A stretch of 18,996 nt of DNA from an uncultured Prevotellaceae bacterium (lineage in GTDB: Bacteria; Bacteroidota; Bacteroidia; Bacteroidales; Muribaculaceae), in contig CALBLR010000449.1 in assembly GCA_937896015.1 (NCBI GenBank), positions 1-18,996 of the forward strand, written 5' to 3'. Each line of letters starts with the position of its first letter. Position 1 is the stretch's first letter. The notes under the pieces are model-generated. The model had not been told where the DNA came from, did not search any database, and was given only the letters and a program-made list of their open reading frames with translations. Shown here piece by piece: positions 14,703 to 18,996 of the stretch. The translations under genes and the position numbers were made by a program.

Positions 14703-15158
14703 TCATCTGTCGCGGCGCGACTGCTTCTGTGCGGCAGACCTCTTTTTCATAAGCCGCTGGCGCATGCTCTTTTCAAGCTCATACACTCGTTGGATTTGGG
14801 CTTGCGTGAGAAAAGTGGAATACTTTTTGTAGTACTTCTGCCTTATGTCAAGAATTTTCTGACTCCGCTCGAAGTTCTGCTGAATTTGCTGCTCGGGGTT
14901 TGGCTTCGATACCTCACCCTTCTGACGGCGCGGGCCTAACTCCCAAATCTCTTTTTGACACTGGCAATATGTGTCCACAAACTTCTGCGCAGTGTTGTCG
15001 TCGAGCGCGATCTCGTGGGCAATGTGCCTTGCCTGCGCCACTGCCAGCTGCTCACGGCTTTGGCGCTGCTTGCCGGTGGTTGTCTGGTTGGCCGCATTGG
15101 CACCTAAAGCCAAGGCCGCGGCCACCACAAAAGTCATAATTCTAATAAACGCCTTCAT
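14703..15158 (-). CDS. Exported helical protein, Spy/CpxP-like
   Basis: 151 residues. A signal peptide (MKAFIRIMTFVVAAALALGANA) precedes an almost wholly helical, charged mature region. Notable parts are the YCQCQKEIW segment with two cysteines (about residue 65), a repeated Gln/Arg-rich stretch (EQQIQQNFERSQKILDIRQK) and the C-terminal LTQAQIQRVYELEKSMRQ followed by a Lys/Arg-rich tail. The LTxxQ...YELE...RQR ending is like Spy/CpxP-type periplasmic chaperones and metal or stress sensors, which in Bacteroidetes are often encoded with an ECF sigma factor. It is the last gene of the minus-strand cassette, 38 bases after the anti-sigma-like gene, and may be a product or a sensor of the envelope response. 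The resemblance is by pattern, not by a firm family match. Confidence 0.6.
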   Translation of the reverse strand: MKAFIRIMTFVVAAALALGANAANQTTTGKQRQSREQLAVAQARHIAHEIALDDNTAQKFVDTYCQCQKEIWELGPRRQKGEVSKPNPEQQIQQNFERSQKILDIRQKYYKKYSTFLTQAQIQRVYELEKSMRQRLMKKRSAAQKQSRRDR

Positions 15159-15196
15159 AACATTTTCCTTTCTTTTATTTTCATTTTTACTCTAAC

Positions 15197-15544
15197 TCAA
15201 TTCTGCTCATCGAGAAACACATCTTCCTGATAAGCCTCTATCAAATAGGCCTGGTCGCCAGGCGACAGCTGCTCAAAGGCTTGATCCACATCATTCCATT
15301 CGCTTGACGGCTTGGCAAATGGATGGCTGCACACAAGCATCACCGCCACCGAAGCGGCCGCGGCCATGGCGGCGGCCACAAAAGAGCCATACAGTATGCG
15401 TCTGCGGCGGCCACGGCGGGCTGTGGCTTTCGACTTGCCTATTGTTGCGTCAAGCACGTTGCGCGTGATGCTGTCGAACGCACCATCGGGCACATTATAG
15501 GGCATGCGTCTGCCCACCTGGCTGAATTTGAATTCCTTATCCAT
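15197..15544 (-). CDS. Single-span membrane protein, probable anti-sigma factor
   Basis: 115 residues. An N-terminal cytoplasmic part contains VGRRMPYNVPDGAFDSIT, a motif I associate with small proteins following ECF sigma genes in Bacteroidales. A basic stretch (ARRGRRRR) precedes one membrane segment at about 50-72 (ILYGSFVAAAMAAAASVAVM), and a short acidic periplasmic tail (FEQLSPGDQAYLIEAYQED) follows. It starts seven bases after the sigma-factor gene, the expected place for its antagonist. No H-x3-C-x2-C zinc anti-sigma motif is present, so it would belong to a different, minimal class. The role is inferred from position and topology. Confidence 0.6.
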   Translation of the reverse strand: MDKEFKFSQVGRRMPYNVPDGAFDSITRNVLDATIGKSKATARRGRRRRILYGSFVAAAMAAAASVAVMLVCSHPFAKPSSEWNDVDQAFEQLSPGDQAYLIEAYQEDVFLDEQN

Positions 15545-15551
15545 GATTTTT

Positions 15552-16097
15552 TCAGTTATTCGAATTCATGTATTTCACAATCTTCTCTTTAGCGATGTGG
15601 TAGCAAGCCTTCATGCTTGCTGGCGTTGACGCTGCCACACTGGCGATTTCATCAAACGTCATATCGTCGTAATACCGCAGGTTGAACGCCAGCTGCTGCT
15701 TTGGCGGCAGCGAAAGTATGGCCTGCTGAAACCTCACTTCCAACTCTTTCTCATAGTCGACATAACTGTCGGCTGCCACAAGGCCGGCCCCAGCCGCCTC
15801 GCAGTCGTCAGGCACCACCTCGCTCCGGCGCGCGCCTATCATCCGCAAAGCCTCATTGGTGGCTATGCGATACACCCAGCTGCGGAACGAGCCTTGCCCG
15901 CCTTTGTAGCTGCCGAAAGAGCGGAACACCCGCACAAACGTCTCTTGCGTGGCATCTTGCGCATCGTCGTGGCTCACCACCATGCGCCTTATGTGCCAGT
16001 AGACGGGCTGCTGGTATTTTTTGAGCAGCAGTCTGAATCCCTCTTCGGGATTTCGCTCTATCGAGTGTATAATATTTTTGTCATCCTGTGGTCTCAT
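15552..16097 (-). CDS. ECF-type RNA polymerase sigma factor
   Basis: 181 residues, standard for a group 4 sigma factor. Region 2 spans about residues 20-85 (YQQPVYWHIRRMVVSHDDAQ, DATQETFVRVFRSF, SFRSWVYRIATNEALRMI), binding core polymerase and the -10 element. A variable acidic linker follows. Region 4 is at about 125-178 (LPPKQQLAFNLRYYDDMTFD, EIASVAASTPASMKACYHIA), recognising the -35 element. It directs RNA polymerase to a small regulon, probably envelope-related as it is flanked by genes for exported and membrane proteins. The neighbours are an exported protein 42 bases upstream and a putative anti-sigma protein 7 bases downstream, in one operon. Autoregulation is likely but no cognate promoter motif could be proven. 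Confidence 0.95.
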   Translation of the reverse strand: MRPQDDKNIIHSIERNPEEGFRLLLKKYQQPVYWHIRRMVVSHDDAQDATQETFVRVFRSFGSYKGGQGSFRSWVYRIATNEALRMIGARRSEVVPDDCEAAGAGLVAADSYVDYEKELEVRFQQAILSLPPKQQLAFNLRYYDDMTFDEIASVAASTPASMKACYHIAKEKIVKYMNSNN

Positions 16098-16139
16098 TAC
16101 GCGAGTGGGTAGGTTTCATTTAATACAACGGGCCGGCGC

Positions 16140-16511
16140 TCAGTTCATTGCCCGCTTCATCACATACACCTTTTTCTTGCCACTCAGCACAGCAGCAATG
16201 CCTGCAGTCCGGCTTTCGGCAAAGGCGTCGAGTTCAGCCTCGGCTATGTCCTTTGGCAAACCTGTCATTTGGCTGTATTTGTCTTTGCTCAGTGTGGCAT
16301 TCGCCTTTAGATAGGCCAGAGCCATGTTCAGGCGGTCGCTTTTGCTCAGCCTGTTGATCACGCGTTTGTCGGCCACAGGCCGTGACACCAATGTGACAAT
16401 GTGTGGGGCGCGTCCGTAATGGCGCGGCATGTGCACAAAGTGGCGGGGTTGGGCTGCTGCAGCCGTGGCTGCAAGCATCATTGCCAATGCGATATATTCT
16501 CTTGCTTTCAT
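16140..16511 (-). CDS. Small exported protein with winged-helix-like C-terminal half
   Basis: 123 residues. The N-terminus MKAREYIALAMMLAATAAAAQ reads as a signal peptide. A His/Arg/Pro-rich linker (about 22-50) follows. The C-terminal ~70 residues run LNMALAYLKANATLSKDKYS, QMTGLPKDIAEAELDAFAES and GIAAVLSGKKKVYVMKRA. The spacing (helix; 'L-S-x-x-x-Y-x-x-M-T-G-L' ; 'A-E-A-E-L-D-A-F' ; 'G-K-K-K-V-Y-V-M') looks like a winged helix-turn-helix with its wing, which would be odd in an exported protein. It is the first gene of the minus-strand cassette ahead of the sigma factor. It might be a periplasmic signal or binding protein using the fold for protein contact. I recognise no named family; both export and fold are inferred. 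Confidence 0.6.
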   Translation of the reverse strand: MKAREYIALAMMLAATAAAAQPRHFVHMPRHYGRAPHIVTLVSRPVADKRVINRLSKSDRLNMALAYLKANATLSKDKYSQMTGLPKDIAEAELDAFAESRTAGIAAVLSGKKKVYVMKRAMN

Positions 16512-16683
16512 AATTAATCGTATTTTTTAATTCAACCTTGCTGTTTTTAAACACTCTAAACCGTCATTACTTTTGAGCTCATTTTCATAACCGTTGCGCT
16601 TATATAACCCGGCAAAAGGCGAAAAGTAAAAACGCCATACCCATTTTTTTCGCCATTGGCCTCAAAGTGCACCGATTTTTTTG

Positions 16684-16691
16684 TAATTTAG
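16684..16691 (+). promoter_or_regulatory. Imperfect -7 box (TAATTTAG) for rnpA
   Basis: Seven of eight positions of TAnnTTTG fit when G/A at the seventh is allowed; it ends 14 bases before ATG 16706. It shares the 16512-16705 intergenic region with the divergent sigma cassette, for which no clear promoter was identified. Confidence 0.3.
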
Positions 16692-16705
16692 CGTTTATAA
16701 AAGCA

Positions 16706-17161
16706 ATGGACACCACATTTCACACCAAGGGCAACCGCCTTTACAAGGCCGAGAAGCTGTGCAGCACGGCAGCCGTGAGCCGCATGTTTGAGTGCGGCAG
16801 CTCGCTCATTGCCTATCCGCTGCGCGTGGTGTGGGCCGAGAGCCAGACACCGGCATCAGCAACCCAGCCCGCGCCCGCGGTGAAGTTTATGATCACCATT
16901 CCCAAGAAGCGCGTGCGCCGCGCCGTGAAGCGGGTGCTGCTGCGCCGCCGAGTGCGCGAGGCCTACCGCCTCAACCGCCACCTAATAGTGCCCGCGCTCA
17001 ACGTGGCAGGCCGCCACATCGATGTGGCCTTCATCTACCTCGACTCTGCCCCTGCCCCCTACTGCAAAATCAGCGAACGCATGCAGGAGTCACTATCCCG
17101 CATCGCGGAGGCTGTGACCGGTCAGCAAACCAACTGCGATGACACCAAACCAACCACATAG
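16706..17161 (+). CDS. rnpA: Ribonuclease P protein component
   Basis: The small basic subunit that assists the RNase P RNA in removing 5' leaders from pre-tRNAs. 151 residues. The N-terminal [20 protein letters not shown] is the usual opening (hydrophobic patch and F/L-x-x-x-x-x-V). The central [16 protein letters not shown] followed by RRRVREAYR (about 61-88) is the RNR motif that contacts the RNA. A ~20-residue Ala/Pro/Thr-rich insertion (about 46-60) precedes it and is longer than in typical RnpA. The ATG at 16706 is preferred over a GTG at 16667, which would put the weak -7 box inside the gene. The 3' end overlaps yidD by 23 bases. In relatives rnpA follows hemD directly. Confidence 0.95.
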   Translation: MDTTFHTKGNRLYKAEKLCSTAAVSRMFECGSSLIAYPLRVVWAESQTPASATQPAPAVKFMITIPKKRVRRAVKRVLLRRRVREAYRLNRHLIVPALNVAGRHIDVAFIYLDSAPAPYCKISERMQESLSRIAEAVTGQQTNCDDTKPTT

Positions 17162-17390
17162 CAGTGCGGCAGGACGCCTCATAGGGAGGCTGCTGATAGT
17201 GCCCATCAGGCTCTACCAACGGCTGATTTCGCCACTGTTTCCGCCCGTGTGCCGCTTCACCCCCACGTGCAGCCAGTATGCCGTGGAGGCCATCATCAAG
17301 CATGGTCCCGTGAAGGGCCTATGGCTTGCCATTAAACGCATTCTGCGCTGCAACCCTTGGGGCGGCAGCGGCTACGACCCTGTGCCATGA
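17139..17390 (+). CDS. yidD: Membrane protein insertion efficiency factor YidD
   Basis: 83 residues with the complete family signature: [19 protein letters not shown] (about 38-56) and the end [16 protein letters not shown]. An amphipathic N-terminal helix ([18 protein letters not shown]) mediates inner-membrane association. YidD assists YidC-dependent insertion of membrane proteins and is found next to rnpA across bacteria. The start lies inside rnpA (23-base overlap) and the stop overlaps the next start as ATGA, so translation of all three is probably coupled. Confidence 0.96.
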   Translation: MTPNQPHSSAAGRLIGRLLIVPIRLYQRLISPLFPPVCRFTPTCSQYAVEAIIKHGPVKGLWLAIKRILRCNPWGGSGYDPVP

Positions 17391-18046
17391 CCACAGCACC
17401 CGCCATCACCGACGCCCACACTCACTGCCTCACAGCCACGCAGGCAGTGATTAGCGTAAGCCCTGAGGAGTTCAATCCGCAGCCGGGACTTCTATACTCG
17501 GTTGGCATCCACCCGTGGCAGTCGGGCGAGCCAGGCGCCGATGCCCTGCTGCCGATGCTTGAGCGGTGCGCCAGCCACCATCAGGTGGTGGCCGTGGGCG
17601 AAACGGGCCTCGACCCGCTGCGCGGCGCACCGCTCGACGTGCAGACGCGGCTGATGCGGGCCCACATTGCCATTGCCTCGGCCGCGGGCAAGCCGCTGGT
17701 GGTGCACTGCGTGCGCACATCGCAGCAGTTGCTGCACCTGTGGCGCGACACCTCCGCCGACAGGCGCACGCCGTGGATGGTGCACGGCTTCCGCAGCAAC
17801 GAGCGCGTGCTGGCCCCTTTGGCGCAGGCCGGACTCTACATAAGCTATGGCATGCGCTTCAACGCCGCTGCCCTGCAAGCCACGCCACGCAGACAAATGC
17901 TGATTGAGACCGACGACTCGCCACTTGGCATCGATGCCACCGCCGGCGCAGTGGCCCTATCGCTCGGCATCACGGCACAAGCCGTGAAGGCTCTGACACA
18001 GGCCAACGCCGCGAAATTCTTCTTCCACGCTAAAACATCACTGTAA
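17387..18046 (+). CDS. TatD-family metal-dependent hydrolase
   Basis: 219 residues, shorter than the ~260 of E. coli TatD but usual for the form encoded beside yidD in Bacteroidales. It has a TIM-barrel amidohydrolase fold. Visible metal and active-site residues are DAHTH (His11, His13), VGETGLD (Glu72), VVHC (His107), MVHGF (His133) and ETDDSPLG (Asp176). TatD proteins are metal-dependent nucleases, reported to act on DNA 3' ends; the physiological role here is unknown. The start at 17387 overlaps the yidD stop (ATGA); the frame continues upstream to 17357 but that part is shadow of yidD. No clear terminator directly follows; a GCCGG/CCGGC hairpin without T-tract sits at about 18049-18066. 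Confidence 0.88.
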   Translation: MTTAPAITDAHTHCLTATQAVISVSPEEFNPQPGLLYSVGIHPWQSGEPGADALLPMLERCASHHQVVAVGETGLDPLRGAPLDVQTRLMRAHIAIASAAGKPLVVHCVRTSQQLLHLWRDTSADRRTPWMVHGFRSNERVLAPLAQAGLYISYGMRFNAAALQATPRRQMLIETDDSPLGIDATAGAVALSLGITAQAVKALTQANAAKFFFHAKTSL

Positions 18047-18130
18047 AGGCCGGGGCCAGCACCGGCATATTGAAGATCTCGCCGCAACCATGCCCCCCCC
18101 GATGGCCGAAAACGTTGTGCGGCACAGGGC

Positions 18131-18167
18131 AAAAAAATGCCGGCGGCGCTGCTGCGCGTAGCCGGCA
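18131..18167 (-). terminator. Terminator of the minus-strand lipoprotein gene
   Basis: Read on the minus strand, TGCCGGC (18167-18161) pairs with GCCGGCA (18144-18138), with further GC pairing inside, and seven T residues follow (18137-18131). It begins 19 bases after the stop at 18187. Confidence 0.75.
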
Positions 18168-18186
18168 ATGCATTGTGTGACCGCTG

Positions 18187-18576
18187 TCACCGCCCGGGGC
18201 GGTAGCCGGTGTATGTGCCAAGTCCCGGATCGTGGCCCAATATCAGATAGCCATAGCGGGCGAAGTCGTTGATGCCGTCCTCATACCACAGCGTGAGCGC
18301 GTTGCGCCCGTTGTCGCTCCATTCAAACCTCACGCTAACCCATTGGCGGTAGTCGTTGTAATAGCTATATATGCCAGTGCCATTGTCGTAGAACGAATAT
18401 TGGTCGATGTCATACTCGCCCAAATCGTACTCTCCCGAGCGGTCGCCGGCATATTCCGCCGTCCATGTGCCTGCCACATAGGAGTAGTAGCCGTCATCGG
18501 GCTCACACGAGGTGAACGCCACGGTTGCTGCCAGCGCCACCATCAGCATCATTATGCGGTTGTATACTTTTCTCAT
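18187..18576 (-). CDS. Small lipoprotein, lipocalin-like
   Basis: 129 residues with a lipoprotein signal ending AFTSC (Cys24). The mature domain begins VAGTWTAEY and continues with short strands rich in Tyr and Asp (EYDIDQYSFYDNGTGIYSYY, VSVRFEWSD, ALTLWYEDG, YGYLILG). GTW at the start of the domain, a D-N-G-T-G turn and a sequence of short beta strands resemble the small lipocalin-like lipoproteins common in Bacteroides. About one residue in six is Tyr, which is unusual. It is transcribed convergently with tatD, in the same direction as the mscL fragment 78 bases upstream, but seems a separate unit with its own terminator. Ligand unknown; family call tentative. Confidence 0.6.
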   Translation of the reverse strand: MRKVYNRIMMLMVALAATVAFTSCEPDDGYYSYVAGTWTAEYAGDRSGEYDLGEYDIDQYSFYDNGTGIYSYYNDYRQWVSVRFEWSDNGRNALTLWYEDGINDFARYGYLILGHDPGLGTYTGYRPGR

Positions 18577-18654
18577 AGTTCAAAGTGTTTAGTCGTTGTT
18601 GCAATTTTTTGTCGTTCTGACACCTTGAGCGGCGCTATGGTTTAACGACCGGGG

Positions 18655-18996
18655 TTATTTTTGCTGATTTTTGAGCAAATCGCGAATTTCAGCCAGCAGC
18701 TTCTCTTCGGCACTGGGCTCGGCTGGCGCCGGAGCGGCCTCCACCTCTTTATTTTTGTGCGTGAACTTGGAGATTGCTTTCACCATAAGGAAAATGCAGA
18801 AGGCTATTATCAGGAAGTCGACCACATTTTGCACAAACGCGCCATAGGCTATGCTGGCGCTGCCCACAGTCAGCTTCAGGCCAGTGAAGTCGATGCCGCC
18901 GGTGAGCATGCCTATCACGGGCATAATCACATCGCTCACGAGCGAAGTGACTATTTTGCCAAACGCACCGCCTATAATCACACCTACGGCCATGTC
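18655..18996 (-). CDS. mscL: Large-conductance mechanosensitive channel, partial (start outside the window)
   Basis: The frame is open to the right edge. The visible 114 residues begin in the first transmembrane helix with the nearly invariant [20 protein letters not shown] pattern, followed by [16 protein letters not shown], a short periplasmic loop, the second helix ([20 protein letters not shown]) and the charged cytoplasmic bundle ending [16 protein letters not shown]. MscL opens on membrane tension to release solutes during hypo-osmotic shock and works as a homopentamer in the inner membrane. About 15 N-terminal residues are missing. An Ala/Pro linker ([10 protein letters not shown]) before the last helix is normal for the family. 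Confidence 0.95.
   Translation of the reverse strand, partial: DMAVGVIIGGAFGKIVTSLVSDVIMPVIGMLTGGIDFTGLKLTVGSASIAYGAFVQNVVDFLIIAFCIFLMVKAISKFTHKNKEVEAAPAPAEPSAEEKLLAEIRDLLKNQQK

Noticed and set aside
14703..15158. Assignment as a heavy-metal resistance protein
   Set aside because: Only the general helical Spy/CpxP-like pattern is visible; no metal-binding cluster supports a metal-specific role.
16512..16660. ECF-type autoregulated promoter upstream of the sigma cassette (GGTTAT repeats, CGGTTT on the minus strand)
   Set aside because: The motifs are short and without a known consensus for this sigma group; chance cannot be excluded.
1..18996. CRISPR array, tRNA/rRNA genes, insertion sequences
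   Set aside because: No regularly spaced repeats, no tRNA-like TTCGAnTC arms with matching acceptor stems, and no transposase or terminal inverted repeats with target duplications were found by reading both strands.

Overview
The window looks like a chromosomal segment of a Bacteroidales bacterium, most likely from the Muribaculaceae/Prevotellaceae side of the order. Four things point there: a SusC/RagA-type receptor; the gene order DUF4271 - hemD - rnpA - yidD - tatD, which is typical of Bacteroidales; several -7 boxes of the form TAnnTTTG just upstream of start codons with no strong Shine-Dalgarno sequences; and a secreted protein with a C-terminal YYNLAG...GVNVKVTTYTDGT tail. The assignment rests on sequence recognition only. 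No tRNA, rRNA, CRISPR array, transposase or integrase gene was seen, and no stretch over 300 bases lacks a gene.

Layout. (1) 1-1215, minus strand: N-terminal part of a SusC-like TonB-dependent receptor that runs off the left edge. (2) 1482-3849: proB-proA, the first two steps of proline synthesis, with a terminator behind. (3) 3930-8364: a more AT-rich accessory block. A twice-repeated palindromic promoter element precedes a lipobox-TPR-TM-HTH protein (probable membrane-anchored regulator). A 9-bp dyad follows, and then a three-gene row: small DUF3244-like exported protein, large unrecognised lipoprotein, small outer-membrane barrel. A strong terminator closes the block. (4) 8577-12734: trpS, a secreted protein with a C-terminal tail module, a LOG-family nucleotide hydrolase and DUF4271, each transcription unit bounded by a clear hairpin or a -7 box. 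(5) 12750-13502: hemD, with its likely promoter inside the DUF4271 coding sequence. (6) 13578-16511: an accessory insert that separates hemD from rnpA. It holds a divergent HxlR regulator/cupin pair and a minus-strand cassette of exported wHTH-like protein, ECF sigma factor, anti-sigma-like membrane protein and Spy/CpxP-like periplasmic protein. (7) 16706-18046: rnpA-yidD-tatD with overlapping frames. (8) 18187-18996, minus strand: a small lipoprotein and a partial mscL.

How the genes work together. proB and proA act in one pathway. rnpA and yidD are the usual RNA-processing and membrane-insertion pair. The 4025-8364 block reads as a regulator plus an envelope operon of unknown purpose, and 14703-16511 as a self-contained envelope-stress cassette. 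These two blocks are the best candidates for undescribed biology.
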